Positions 1 to 8,555 of a DNA stretch of 64,000 bases are shown piece by piece. How positions within the stretch are numbered: the first letter of the stretch is position 1; every line of letters begins with the position of its first letter. This DNA is from Paenarthrobacter ureafaciens. Lineage in GTDB: Bacteria; Actinomycetota; Actinomycetes; Actinomycetales; Micrococcaceae. A program made the translations under genes and the position numbers. The notes under the pieces are model-generated. The model had not been told where the DNA came from, searched no databases, and saw only the letters and a program-made list of their open reading frames with translations. The stretch covers positions 868,001 to 932,000 of the forward strand of contig NZ_SBHM01000007.1 of the NCBI RefSeq assembly GCF_004028095.1, read 5' to 3'.

Positions 1-808
1 TGTGCTGTTCGCCTACGCCTCCATTGAACTGGTGGGAACCGCGGCCGGCGAGACCGAGAACCCGGAGAAGATCATGCCCAAGGCCATCAACTCCGTGGTC
101 TTCCGCATCGCTGTCTTCTACGTCGGCTCCGTGATCCTGCTGGCTCTGCTCCTGCCGTACACCTCCTACGAAAAGGGCGTCAGCCCGTTCGTGACCTTCT
201 TCGGATCCATCGGCGTCCAGGGCGTCGATGTCATCATGAACCTCGTGGTCCTGACGGCCGCTTTGTCTTCGCTCAACGCCGGCCTCTACTCAACGGGCCG
301 TATCCTCCGGTCGATGTCCGTCAACGGTTCGGCTCCGAAGTTCGCCCAGCGCATGAACAAGGCCGGCGTTCCCTACGGCGGCATTGCCATCACGGCCGGC
401 GTCTCCCTGCTCGGCGTCCCGTTGAACTACCTCGTCCCGGCCCAGGCCTTCGAGATCGTCCTCAACGTGGCTTCCGTGGGCATCATTGTCACCTGGGCAA
501 CGATCGTCCTTTGCCAGATGCAGTTGAAGCGCTGGGCGGACAAGGGCTGGCTCAAACGTCCATCGTTCCGGATGTTTGGAGCCCCCTACACGGGCTACCT
601 GTCCCTGCTCTTCCTGGCCGGCGTCTTGGTGATGGTGTTCATCGAATCGCCGCTCACCATGCTGGTCACGGCCATCGCCTGCGCCCTCATGGTCTGGGGC
701 TGGTTCCTCTGCCGCAAGCAGATCCACGAGATTGCAGCCACCCGTGACGGCTACACCGGCAGTGCTCCCGTGGTCGCCAACCGGCCGTTTCCGGGCAAAG
801 ACGCCTAG
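1..808 (+). CDS. APC-family amino acid permease, C-terminal part (5' end outside window)
   Basis: About 268 residues are visible and the frame is open to the left edge, so the N-terminal half lies outside the window. The visible part holds hydrophobic helices. It carries the ELVGTAAGETENPEK segment typical of amino acid/polyamine/organocation transporters of the GabP/CycA/AnsP type, followed by LNAGLYSTGRILRSM. The protein is a probable proton-coupled amino acid importer in the inner membrane; the substrate cannot be read from sequence. It is clearly related to the complete permease at 49811-51271, which has matching segments. A GC-rich hairpin follows 12 nt after the stop. Confidence 0.88.
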   Translation, partial: VLFAYASIELVGTAAGETENPEKIMPKAINSVVFRIAVFYVGSVILLALLLPYTSYEKGVSPFVTFFGSIGVQGVDVIMNLVVLTAALSSLNAGLYSTGRILRSMSVNGSAPKFAQRMNKAGVPYGGIAITAGVSLLGVPLNYLVPAQAFEIVLNVASVGIIVTWATIVLCQMQLKRWADKGWLKRPSFRMFGAPYTGYLSLLFLAGVLVMVFIESPLTMLVTAIACALMVWGWFLCRKQIHEIAATRDGYTGSAPVVANRPFPGKDA

Positions 809-820
809 CAACTGAGTGCC

Positions 821-870
821 CGACGGCGGCACCCGGGTTCCGTAACAGCGGAAGCCGGGTGCCGCCGTCG
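821..870 (+). terminator. Hairpin terminator after the permease
   Basis: The arm GACGGCGGCACCCGG pairs with CCGGGTGCCGCCGTC, with an inner TTCCG/CGGAA extension. It starts 12 nt after the permease stop. There is no clear U-tract, so termination is inferred from position and stem strength. Confidence 0.6.
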
Positions 871-884
871 TGAGTTAACGCCCC

Positions 885-947
885 CAAGTAGGTCGCATTA
901 GTGCACGTTTTGACCGCTGAAAACGCGCACAATTGCGACCTAGTTGA
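885..947. repeat. Intergenic palindrome family 1, copy a
   Basis: Near-perfect inverted repeat: arms TAGGTCGCA...GTGCACGTTTT and AAAACGCGCAC...TGCGACCTA around a short CCGCTG centre. Two further copies occur at 45422-45484 and 47221-47287 with the same arms and loop. It lies between the permease terminator and the FadR-type gene. Confidence 0.8.
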
Positions 948-972
948 GTACAGACGTCGGATCACTGGCACC

Positions 973-978
973 TAATAT
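973..978 (+). promoter_or_regulatory. -10 box TAATAT for leaderless FadR-type gene
   Basis: TAATAT ends 7 nt before the ATG at 986. There is no Shine-Dalgarno sequence, and the spacing fits transcription starting at the A of the ATG. Confidence 0.45.
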
Positions 979-985
979 TGGGTCC

Positions 986-1657
986 ATGGCTGTGACAGAT
1001 GAGGCGATCGGCAAAATCAAGGACATGCTGATCCAGGGCGAACTCAAAGCCGGCGACCGGCTTCCTCCCGAGAAGGAACTCAGCGAACGGCTCGGGCTTT
1101 CACGGAGTTCCCTGAGGGAAGCCGTCAAAGCACTGGAACTCACCCGCGTCCTCGACGTCCGCCGCGGCGACGGAACCTATGTGACCAGCCTCGACGCCAA
1201 ATTGCTCAACGAGGCCGTCGCCTTCGTGGTGGACCTGCACCAGGATCGCTCGGTCCTTGAACTCTTCGAGGTCCGACGTATCCTGGAGCCCGCCACGGCC
1301 CATTTGGCCGCAGGAAAAATAACTGCGCCGGACATCGCCAGACTGCGCGACAGCTTGAAGATGGTGGACGAATACAGCTCCGTGGAGGAATTGGTTGCCC
1401 ATGACCTGACGTTCCACGGCGTCATCGCGCAAGCAGCCGGAAACGACTACCTCGGCAGCCTCGTGGAAGCCCTTTACAGCAGCACCATACGGGCCCGCAT
1501 CTGGCAGGACGTCACCAGGGACAAGGCGGTAACTCGGGCGTTGGATGACCACAGGACGATCGTCGACGCCCTGGAGCGGGGCGATGCCGAACTCGTGAAG
1601 GCACTGGTCACCGTCCATATCAGCAATCTGGAGAAGCGGCTCCGGCGGACCCTTTAG
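986..1657 (+). CDS. FadR-subfamily GntR transcriptional regulator
   Basis: A 223-residue protein with an N-terminal winged helix-turn-helix (residues about 5-70, with LPPEKELSERLGLSRSSLREA) and a C-terminal all-helical FCD ligand-binding domain. An upstream in-frame TTG at 944 would add 14 residues. I chose the ATG at 986 because a TAATAT box sits 7 nt before it and neither start has a ribosome site. FCD regulators usually bind carboxylic acids and repress adjacent catabolic genes. The next gene on the same strand is an FAH-family hydrolase, the likeliest target along with the permease upstream. The effector is unknown. Confidence 0.85.
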   Translation: MAVTDEAIGKIKDMLIQGELKAGDRLPPEKELSERLGLSRSSLREAVKALELTRVLDVRRGDGTYVTSLDAKLLNEAVAFVVDLHQDRSVLELFEVRRILEPATAHLAAGKITAPDIARLRDSLKMVDEYSSVEELVAHDLTFHGVIAQAAGNDYLGSLVEALYSSTIRARIWQDVTRDKAVTRALDDHRTIVDALERGDAELVKALVTVHISNLEKRLRRTL

Positions 1658-1760
1658 CGGGAGGCCGGGTAGCGGGAGCCCGGCCGGGTCACATTTAAGG
1701 ATTGCCCGGCCAACACAGCACACTGGGTTGCGGATGTCAGTACCGAAAACGGAGGAAGCC

Positions 1761-2681
1761 ATGACCTTGAAATTCGCCAGGCTGGGAGCGGCCGGAAACG
1801 AACAACCTGTTGTCATTGCCCAGGACGCACAGGGGGAAAAGTACTTCAGCCTGACGTCCCTCACCAAAGACCTCGACGGCGGCTTCCTCGCCTCGGACGG
1901 CATCGCCCGCACGCGCGAAGCCCTGGACGCCGGCCAACTCGAGGAGATCTCCGCCGACGGCCTGCGGATCGGCGCCCCCGTTGCCCGGCCGGCCAACGTC
2001 ATCGCGATCGGACTGAACTACGCGGCCCATGCCGCTGAATCAGGAGTCACGCCGCCCGAGGTCCCGGTGGCGTTCCTCAAGCCGGCCAACACCATCAGCG
2101 GGCCTTTCGACGCGGCCCCCATCCCCCCGACGTCGGAAAAGTACGACTGGGAAGTAGAACTCGCAATCGTGATCGGCAAGGAAGCCTCCTACGTCTCCTC
2201 TGTTGAGGAGGCGGCGGAATACATTGCCGGTTACGCCGTAGCGAACGACCTTTCCGAGCGCGATTTCCAGATGAACGGCCCCGCCGGGCAGTGGACCAAG
2301 GGCAAGACGCTCCCGGGTTCCACGCCATTGGGTCCGTGGCTGGTACCCGCGTCCGACGTCGATACCGCCAACCTTGGGTTGCGCACGCGCGTAAACGGCG
2401 AGATCCGGCAGGACTCCAACACCTCGGACATGGTCTTCGATGCCCCCACGATCGTCCACCACCTCAGCCAGTACATGGTGCTGGAGGCCGGCGACGTGAT
2501 CATCACGGGAACCCCTGAGGGCGTGGCATTGTCCGGCCGGTTCCCCTTCATCCAGCCCGGCGACGTGATCGAGCTTGAGATCGACGGCCTGGGCGTCCAG
2601 CGCCAGGAGTACTACCGTGCGGGCACGGGCAAGCGGGCAGGTGCGGGTAAGCGGGCCGGTGCGTCACTCGCCAACGCCTAG
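1761..2681 (+). CDS. Fumarylacetoacetate hydrolase (FAH) family protein
   Basis: A 306-residue protein of the FAH/2-hydroxyhepta-2,4-diene-1,7-dioate isomerase family. Hallmarks are GLNYAAHAAE, the metal-binding DWEVELAIVIG segment, NDLSERDFQ, KGKTLPGSTPLGPWLV and the C-terminal ITGTPEGVALS. Members hydrolyse or decarboxylate beta-keto acids or hydrate enols in aromatic and sugar-acid catabolism; the exact substrate is not predictable. The start at 1761 is favoured over the TTG at 1728 because GGAGG lies 5 nt upstream. The C terminus ends in a repeated (R/K)AGAGKRAGA tail unlike the family core. It is probably controlled by the FCD regulator just upstream. Confidence 0.85.
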   Translation: MTLKFARLGAAGNEQPVVIAQDAQGEKYFSLTSLTKDLDGGFLASDGIARTREALDAGQLEEISADGLRIGAPVARPANVIAIGLNYAAHAAESGVTPPEVPVAFLKPANTISGPFDAAPIPPTSEKYDWEVELAIVIGKEASYVSSVEEAAEYIAGYAVANDLSERDFQMNGPAGQWTKGKTLPGSTPLGPWLVPASDVDTANLGLRTRVNGEIRQDSNTSDMVFDAPTIVHHLSQYMVLEAGDVIITGTPEGVALSGRFPFIQPGDVIELEIDGLGVQRQEYYRAGTGKRAGAGKRAGASLANA

Positions 2682-2801
2682 CTCCTGACCCCAACGGCGG
2701 GTGCGTAACGCAACCGCTGCGCAACGTCCCGCCTGCCGGGTTCGCCTATGCTCGACTCCAAGGATTCAATGGCGACTCACTATGAGGACTCAGGAGCGGG
2801 C

Positions 2802-4121
2802 ATGACTAATTGGCGCATCAGGGATTTTCACTCCTCGGACCTGGACGGCATCCTGCATTTGTGGGAATCGCTGAAGGCCAACGGCGTCGAGCCGGTATAC
2901 GCACTCTCCGAAGTACTGGCCTCCTGCGAGAAGGACCACGCGGTTGTTGCCGTGCAGGGCGACGAAGTGGTGGGAGCCGCCGTCGGACGCGCCGCGCATG
3001 ATCAAGGCTGGATCGTCTTCCTCGCCACCCTGCCGGAGTTCCGCGGCCGCGGGATCGGCACCTCGTTGCTGTCCGCCGTCGAGAACCGCATGGCACCGCA
3101 CGGCCTGAACAAGCTCTCGGCACTCATGCCCGAAACCGAAACCCGGGTGGAGGCGTTCCTTGGCCGCGGCTTCGTGGTGAAGAAGAACCTGCGCTACTTC
3201 GAGCGGACCATCCCCGTCCAGCGGCAGGAATTGGAGCCGCTCAGCCTGCTCGGAGGCCGGATCCTGGCCCGGGATCTGTGGGAAAACGTGGCGGGCATGA
3301 AGCGCGAGAAGGAACTGCTGGAACGCCGCCTCGTCCTTCCGCTGGCCGAAGCCGACCTCGCCGATGAATACGGAGTAGTACCCCCACGCGCCGTGGTGTT
3401 GTTCGGCCCTCCCGGCACCGGCAAGACCACATTTGCGAAGGCCATCGCCTCACGGCTGGAGTGGCCGTTCGTAGAGGTCTTCCCTTCCCGGCTCGCCTCC
3501 GACCCCAAGGGCCTGGCGGGTGCGCTGCGGGAAACCTTCCTTGAGATCGCAGAGCTGGAACACGCTGTGGTCTTCATCGACGAAGTGGAGGAAATCGCCT
3601 CCCAGCGTGCCGGCGATCCGCCGTCGCCGTTGCAGGGCGTCACCAACGAGCTCTTGAAGATCATCCCGGCCTTCCGCGAACAGCCCGGCCGCCTCCTGGT
3701 CTGCGCCACCAACTTCATCCGCGCCCTGGACACGGCTTTCCTACGTCACGGCCGCTTCGACTACGTCATCCCCATCGGCCTTCCGGACGTCCATGCCCGC
3801 GAAGCCATGTGGCAGCGTTTCATTCCGGCAACTGTGGTGGACAACGTGGATATTCCGCTGTTGGTTGAGCGAACCGAGGGCTTCTCACCCGCGGACATCG
3901 AGTTCGCTGCGCGCAGCGCCTCCCAGCGCGCCTTGGAAAAAGCCGTGTACGACGACGCTGCTGCCGCCGGCTCGCCCTCGAACGGCAGCACTGCTTCACA
4001 GGGCCGGAAGGGACCCGTCACGCAGGACTACCTCGACGCGATCGCCGACACCCGGACCACCGTCAGCGACGAGGTGTACCGGGAGTTCCTCGAGGACATC
4101 GACGTGCTGGGGCGGGTCTAG
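2802..4121 (+). CDS. GNAT acetyltransferase fused to an AAA+ ATPase
   Basis: A 439-residue two-domain protein. Residues about 1-140 form a GNAT fold with the acetyl-CoA loop LPEFRGRGIGTSLL. After a linker, residues about 165-430 form an AAA+ module: Walker A GPPGTGKTT near residue 201, Walker B VVFIDEVEE near 256, sensor-1 CATNF, the arginine-finger region RHGRFD, and a helical lid. The AAA part resembles the classic proteasome/VPS4/ClpA-like clade. The start at 2802 is chosen over the ATGs at 2748 and 2769 because GGAGCGGG lies just before it. The client and the function of acetylation coupled to ATP-driven remodelling are unknown. It is not in an obvious operon. Confidence 0.85.
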   Translation: MTNWRIRDFHSSDLDGILHLWESLKANGVEPVYALSEVLASCEKDHAVVAVQGDEVVGAAVGRAAHDQGWIVFLATLPEFRGRGIGTSLLSAVENRMAPHGLNKLSALMPETETRVEAFLGRGFVVKKNLRYFERTIPVQRQELEPLSLLGGRILARDLWENVAGMKREKELLERRLVLPLAEADLADEYGVVPPRAVVLFGPPGTGKTTFAKAIASRLEWPFVEVFPSRLASDPKGLAGALRETFLEIAELEHAVVFIDEVEEIASQRAGDPPSPLQGVTNELLKIIPAFREQPGRLLVCATNFIRALDTAFLRHGRFDYVIPIGLPDVHAREAMWQRFIPATVVDNVDIPLLVERTEGFSPADIEFAARSASQRALEKAVYDDAAAAGSPSNGSTASQGRKGPVTQDYLDAIADTRTTVSDEVYREFLEDIDVLGRV

Positions 4122-4246
4122 CCAGGCCCAGTTCGCCGAGTTCGCTGCGCCCAGTTCGCTGGAAGCCTGCCCCTTCGTGCGTAGAGGAACGGCGATCCTG
4201 ACGCATTCCCACGAACCCGGCACTACCGCGGTGCACAGCGGGAGGG

Positions 4247-5035
4247 CTAGTCCTGCACAGCGCGGGCGGCGATGGCCACGGTGAGGGCGCGGGGCAGGCG
4301 CTGGGCCAGCCCCGCGGCAATGCGGTTGGTCAGGCCTGACACCACGCTGGCCGGAGTGGCCTTCCCACCCAGTGCCTTGAGGGCGGTTTCAACCACTTGT
4401 TCAGGCGTCTGCATGATTCCGACTGCTGCCGACTCGCTGCCCAGGACCTCAAAAAACTCGGTAAGGGTGGCTCCTGGGCACAGACTTAGGACCCGGAGTC
4501 CGGTTCCCTTCGTTTCATGGGCAATGGCCTCGGTGAAACTCAGGACGAAGGCCTTGGTGGCGCCATAGACTGCCATGCCGGGGACGGGTTGGAAGGCCGC
4601 AGTGCTGGCAACGTTCACCAGCGCGCCTTTGGCGGAGGACAGCATGCCAGGAAGAAATGCCCTGGTGATGTCCACCAAGGCTGAGATGTTTACAGCGATT
4701 TCGGAGGAAACAACATCGGGATCCTCCTGGGCGAACGGCCCCCGGGTACCAAAGCCTGCGTTGTTGATCAGGGTGTCAATCGCGATCCCTCGGGTGGACA
4801 GCGCGGCGGCCAGCTCGCGGCCCACGTCTGCCCTGCTCAGGTCCATGGCCAGAACCGTGACGGAGACCCCGTGTTCGGCACGCAGCTCCCTGGCCAGCTC
4901 TTCCAATCGATCAGCACGCCGGGCAACGAGGACCAGGTTGGCCCCTCGGGCCGCAAAGCGGGTTGCGAATTCGGCACCGAGCCCCGAGCTTGCACCGGTA
5001 ATCAGGGCCGTGGTGCCCTTGTAGGTCATGGTCAT
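4247..5035 (-). CDS. Short-chain dehydrogenase/reductase (SDR)
   Basis: A 262-residue classical SDR. It has the cofactor motif TGASSGLGAEFA near the N terminus, an ARRADRLEEL segment that follows the second strand and suggests NADP preference, NNAG, the catalytic serine in VNVASTAAF, and YGATK. It reduces or oxidises an unidentified carbonyl/alcohol substrate in the cytoplasm. Two in-frame ATGs (5044 and 5035) are possible. AAAGGA lies 8 nt before the one at 5035 and only overlaps the other, so 5035 is preferred. Neighbours give no pathway clue; the serine hydrolase upstream on the same strand ends 32-42 nt away and may be cotranscribed. Confidence 0.83.
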   Translation of the reverse strand: MTMTYKGTTALITGASSGLGAEFATRFAARGANLVLVARRADRLEELARELRAEHGVSVTVLAMDLSRADVGRELAAALSTRGIAIDTLINNAGFGTRGPFAQEDPDVVSSEIAVNISALVDITRAFLPGMLSSAKGALVNVASTAAFQPVPGMAVYGATKAFVLSFTEAIAHETKGTGLRVLSLCPGATLTEFFEVLGSESAAVGIMQTPEQVVETALKALGGKATPASVVSGLTNRIAAGLAQRLPRALTVAIAARAVQD

Positions 5036-5076
5036 GGTGTTCATCCTTTGTATGGGCCGGGCTTGACGGGGTAGGA

Positions 5077-6231
5077 CTACAGCTCCGAGATAGCCTGCCG
5101 CACCGCCGAGCTGAGCAGGAAGTTCCGGCAGCCCACACCTCCTGGTTCAGCCTGCTGGGGCACGTAGCCAAAGCCGAGTTCGTACACGGGATCTGCGTAT
5201 CCGAGGGAGGCACTGGCACCGTCGTGCCCGAACGCACGGTGGCTGCCGAAAGGCATCCGGTTGTGCGACTTCATGAATACAGTGCCAAAGCATCCTGTCT
5301 CTCCAAACACCCGGTCGATTCCGAAGACCCGCTCGGCGGACACCGCCCGGATGGTCTCCTCGGTGAGCAGGGGCGGGACGGCCGAAGCACTGCCTGTAGA
5401 ATCAGCGCCGCCCGAAGCCGGCTCAGCGGAACCAGACAGGCCCGTCAGCGCAAGCGCATAGATCCGTGCCATTCCGTCCGCGCTGGCAACCCCTGCTGCG
5501 GAGCTCAGTCCTGCCGCGCGGACTTCCCGGATGTTGGGCAGGTCCAGGAGGTCCCCGGCAGTCGCGTTGACGGTCAGCCCGAAGTGGCTTGCCGGGTCAA
5601 CCCACGGCATTGAGGGGTCGGAGGCCCAGCGGAAGGGCGCGAACCGACCTTCCTCTTCGGCGGGCAGGCCCAGGTAGAAGTGCGCGCCTGCAACCGACCT
5701 GATCCGCTCCTCGAAGATGGCCTGCAGGGTGGAACCGGTGATCCTGCGGCAGAGTTCCTCCATGAAGACCCCGATTGTCAGTGCGTGATAGCCGAACGCC
5801 GCACCCGGCTTCCACAAGGGAGGCAGCTTGGCGAGTTTTGCCGCGGCCAGCCCGGAGTCGTTGACGTCCTCCATGGTCAGCCCGCCCTCCACGCCCAAAA
5901 GCCCGGCCTGGTGCGAAAGCAATTGCGCTACAGTGACGCTTTCCTTGCCTTCGACGCCGAACTCCGGCCAGTACTTCACCACTTCAGCGTCGAGGTCCAG
6001 CAAACCGTCCTGGACGAGCAGGGCCATCACCAAGCCACCCATGCCTTTGGAACAGGAGAAGACGCCGGTCACGGAATCGGCCCGGATGTGCGGTCCCCCG
6101 CTGAGGTCAAGGACCTTGACGCCGCGATGGTAGGCGGCGACCTGCGCGGAGTACTCCGGATCCTGTTCCAGGAAGCTGCCAAAGAGCTCTGCGACGTATT
6201 CGAATCCGGGGGCGATCACCTGTGAATGCAT
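5077..6231 (-). CDS. Serine beta-lactamase-fold hydrolase (EstB/class C-like)
   Basis: A 384-residue member of the beta-lactamase/penicillin-binding-like hydrolase family. The nucleophile motif SCSK is at residues 59-62, and the YHALT segment is in the position of the YxN tyrosine. There is no signal peptide, so it is probably a cytoplasmic esterase or amidase, not a resistance enzyme. Relatives include EstB-type carboxylesterases and LACTB-like proteins. On the minus strand a TAGGCT box lies exactly 6 nt before the ATG, together with a weak GCAGG, so transcription may start at the ATG. The substrate is unknown. Confidence 0.8.
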   Translation of the reverse strand: MHSQVIAPGFEYVAELFGSFLEQDPEYSAQVAAYHRGVKVLDLSGGPHIRADSVTGVFSCSKGMGGLVMALLVQDGLLDLDAEVVKYWPEFGVEGKESVTVAQLLSHQAGLLGVEGGLTMEDVNDSGLAAAKLAKLPPLWKPGAAFGYHALTIGVFMEELCRRITGSTLQAIFEERIRSVAGAHFYLGLPAEEEGRFAPFRWASDPSMPWVDPASHFGLTVNATAGDLLDLPNIREVRAAGLSSAAGVASADGMARIYALALTGLSGSAEPASGGADSTGSASAVPPLLTEETIRAVSAERVFGIDRVFGETGCFGTVFMKSHNRMPFGSHRAFGHDGASASLGYADPVYELGFGYVPQQAEPGGVGCRNFLLSSAVRQAISEL

Positions 6232-6240
6232 CCTGCCAGC

Positions 6241-7143
6241 CTAACGGGCGGGCATCTCCGGCACGGGGTTTTTCCACACCCACGGGTCCCGCGGGAGCTT
6301 CGCCGGCTCAAAGAAAGGCAGGGCGGATTCCAAGGATCCCGCGGGCAATCCGAGCGACCCCAGCAGAAGGTCCCGCACGGCATCGGCAGAAACCCCGACG
6401 GCGGCGAGGTCCCCCAGCGTGACGGCACCGTCGCGCTTTGCCAGCCTGGCGCCGTCGTGATTAACAACCAACGGAACATGCGCGTATTCGGGGACCGGGA
6501 GGCCCAGGAGGGTAGCCAAATAAGCCTGCCGGGGCGTTGAAGGGAGGAGGTCGTCGCCGCGCACCACCTGGTCGATGCCCTGGGCTGCATCGTCCACCAC
6601 CACGGCGAGGTTGTAGGCCGTGACGCCGTCGTTGCGGCGCAACACAAAGTCGTCCACGACTCCCCGGTACTGGCCGTGCAACTGGTCCTCCACAGCACAC
6701 TCGGTGACGTCTGCCATGAGCCGGATGGCGGCGGGACGGGTGGCCCGCCGGATCTCCCGTTCGGCGTGCGACAACCGCCGGCACGTTCCCGGGTAGGCGC
6801 CCTGCGGGGCGTGCGGCGCCGACGGTGCTTCCTGGATTTCGCGCCGCGTGCAGAAGCACTCATACGTGCGGTCTTGGGCCGTCAACTGCGCAATCGCGTC
6901 CGCATAGAGCGTCACGCGGTCGGTTTGGCGCACGACGGCGGCGTCCCACCGCACGCCCACGGCCGCCAGGTCGCGGAGTTGCACGGCCTCGGCGCCTGAG
7001 CGCGCCCTGTCCAGGTCCTCAACGCGCAGCAGGAAGTCCCGGCCGCTGCCCTTGGCGAAGAGCCAGGCGAGGATAGCGGTCCGCAGGTTGCCCACGTGGA
7101 GTTCCCCGGAAGGGCTGGGGGCAAAGCGTCCTGCGGAAGTCAT
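6241..7143 (-). CDS. gluQ: Glutamyl-Q tRNA(Asp) synthetase
   Basis: A 300-residue truncated GluRS paralogue lacking the anticodon-binding domain. GluQRS attaches glutamate to the queuosine base at position 34 of tRNA(Asp). The class I signature is HVGN at residues 16-19 after FAPSPSGEL. The KMSKS equivalent is LAKRDG near residue 237. The zinc-knuckle region starts with CFC and ends with YPGTC. Length is typical for the family. A TAGGCT box exactly 6 nt before the ATG and the absence of a ribosome site suggest a leaderless transcript. It ends 10 bp from the serine hydrolase start, so both could be read from one promoter or each from its own. Confidence 0.93.
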   Translation of the reverse strand: MTSAGRFAPSPSGELHVGNLRTAILAWLFAKGSGRDFLLRVEDLDRARSGAEAVQLRDLAAVGVRWDAAVVRQTDRVTLYADAIAQLTAQDRTYECFCTRREIQEAPSAPHAPQGAYPGTCRRLSHAEREIRRATRPAAIRLMADVTECAVEDQLHGQYRGVVDDFVLRRNDGVTAYNLAVVVDDAAQGIDQVVRGDDLLPSTPRQAYLATLLGLPVPEYAHVPLVVNHDGARLAKRDGAVTLGDLAAVGVSADAVRDLLLGSLGLPAGSLESALPFFEPAKLPRDPWVWKNPVPEMPAR

Positions 7144-7213
7144 GGTCCAAGCCTATGCGGCGTGGTTCGGCCAGGATGGCTCCACCACCGCCAAGGCGCG
7201 CCACGGACAACAC

Positions 7214-7259
7214 AAGAGCCCCTCAGCTACCGCAACGATTCGGTGGCTCAGGGGCTCTT
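7214..7259 (-). terminator. Strong hairpin terminator in a divergent intergenic region
   Basis: Arms AAGAGCCCCT and AGGGGCTCTT with inner AGC-ACCG pairings form a long stem. It lies between gluQ (minus) and the Lrp gene (plus), where neither annotated gene ends. It would fit the 42-codon minus-strand reading frame ending at 7313. Confidence 0.6.
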
Positions 7260-7312
7260 ACTGTGGTGCCCATGCGGGCATGTTGTGCGGAATGACAATG
7301 CGTGAACAAGAG

Positions 7313-7441
7313 TCAATCAGCGGCTGCTTCCTTGCGGGATGCTTTCGCAGGATTCCGGGTGGTGTACCGGGCTGCCTGGTGCCTGCGGGATCCGGCGATG
7401 GCCTCGTTCCGCTTCGTTGTCACAATTTCAGCAGGAAGCAT
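7313..7441 (-). CDS. Possible small basic protein (42 aa), unrecognised
   Basis: An ATG-initiated frame of 42 codons on the minus strand, rich in Arg, Lys and Ala with an acidic C-terminal end (…RKEAAAD). It begins about 80 nt upstream of the divergent Lrp start and ends 54 nt before a strong hairpin terminator that otherwise has no gene to serve. No Shine-Dalgarno sequence is visible; a TAGACT box lies about 18 nt upstream. I do not recognise the sequence, and chance is possible at this GC content. Confidence 0.35.
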   Translation of the reverse strand: MLPAEIVTTKRNEAIAGSRRHQAARYTTRNPAKASRKEAAAD

Positions 7442-7520
7442 ACAGTTGGTGCAACAGAGTCTAGGATGATTAGTCGATCTGACCAGTATCACCGTGAAGA
7501 ACCGACAAGGAGTAGTCACT

Positions 7521-7979
7521 TTGCAGGAACTCGACGCCACCGACCGCCGGATCATCGCCGCCTTGGACGATGATCCCCGCATGCCCATCATGGTGCTGGC
7601 GCAGAAGCTGAACCTTGCCCGGGGCACGGTTCAAACCCGTTTGGAACGCATGACGGCGGCCGGGGCCTTGCGCGCCAACAGCAGCCGCGTGCTTCCTTCC
7701 GCCCTCGGCAGGGGCGTCGCCGCTGCAGTCAGCGCCGAACTGGACCAAAGCCACCTCAACGAGGCCATCGCCGCCCTGCGGAAGATCCCGGAAGTCCTGG
7801 AATGCCATGCTCCAGCCGGCGATACCGACCTCATCATCAGGGTGGTGGCGAAAAGCCCGGACGATCTCTACCGGGTTTCCGAGGAGATCCGGCTCTGCCC
7901 CGGGATCGTCAGGACATCCACCAGCATGTTCCTCCGCGAAGTGATCCCTTACCGCACCACCGGCCTGCTCCAGGAATAG
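7521..7979 (+). CDS. Lrp/AsnC-family transcriptional regulator
   Basis: A 152-residue Lrp/AsnC protein. The N-terminal helix-turn-helix (DATDRRIIAALDDDPRMP onward) is followed by a C-terminal RAM/ACT-like domain that binds amino acids and drives oligomerisation. The TTG at 7521 is preferred over the GTG at 7494 because AAGGAG lies 8 nt before it. The DNA-binding helix has diverged (LARGTVQTRLERM). It faces a second Lrp/AsnC gene, convergent and 18 nt away. Its target is unknown. Confidence 0.88.
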   Translation: MQELDATDRRIIAALDDDPRMPIMVLAQKLNLARGTVQTRLERMTAAGALRANSSRVLPSALGRGVAAAVSAELDQSHLNEAIAALRKIPEVLECHAPAGDTDLIIRVVAKSPDDLYRVSEEIRLCPGIVRTSTSMFLREVIPYRTTGLLQE

Positions 7980-7997
7980 CCCCGCTCCAGGACCGAC

Positions 7998-8453
7998 TCA
8001 GACCGGTGGTCCCGTGTTCGTTTTGAGGTTCTTCATAACCAACGTCGAGTTCAAACGCTCCACCGCCGGAAGTGCGGCCAACTCGTCGTCGTAGAAGCGC
8101 TGATACGCGGGCAGGTCCGCGGCAATGACTTTCAGCAGGTAATCGGGCGAACCGAACAGTCGTTGCGCTTCGACAATGTTGGGGCTGGCAGCCACCCGGG
8201 CCTCGAAAGCCGCCATGGTTGCCCTGTCCGCCTGGCGGAGGGTCACGAAGACAATCGCTTCAAAACCAAGCCCGACGGCGGCGGGGTCGATGTCTGCGCG
8301 GTAACCGCGGATCACGCCGGACTGCTCCAAGTCGCGGAGCCTCCGGTGGCACGGAGCGACAGTCAGGCCGACCTTGGAGGCCAGCGCGGTGGCAGTAATC
8401 CTTCCGTCTTCTTTGAGGTGCCGCAAAATACTTCTGTCGATTCCGTCAATCAC
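7998..8453 (-). CDS. Lrp/AsnC-family regulator, divergent from LysE exporter
   Basis: A 151-residue Lrp/AsnC regulator with HTH residues about 4-50 (IDRSILRHLKEDGRI...LRDLEQSGVI) and a RAM domain. The start is GTG at 8453, with a TAAGAT box 6 nt before it and no ribosome site. It lies 102 bp from a divergently transcribed LysE-family exporter. This arrangement is known for Lrp-type regulators that activate amino acid efflux (for example Lrp/BrnFE in corynebacteria), so it probably senses the exported amino acid and controls the shared intergenic region. Confidence 0.87.
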   Translation of the reverse strand: MIDGIDRSILRHLKEDGRITATALASKVGLTVAPCHRRLRDLEQSGVIRGYRADIDPAAVGLGFEAIVFVTLRQADRATMAAFEARVAASPNIVEAQRLFGSPDYLLKVIAADLPAYQRFYDDELAALPAVERLNSTLVMKNLKTNTGPPV

Positions 8454-8555
8454 GCAAAAATCTTACCCGAAGGGCAGCGATCCGGGCGAAATTGGCGAGC
8501 ACTTCTCAAGCGATTTTCCCTAGAGTTTTCCTACCAACAAACCCTGGAGAGAACC

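Noticed and set aside
2690..2745. Terminator after the FAH gene
   Set aside because: Only weak, short GC pairings (GCGGG/CCCGC); not convincing.
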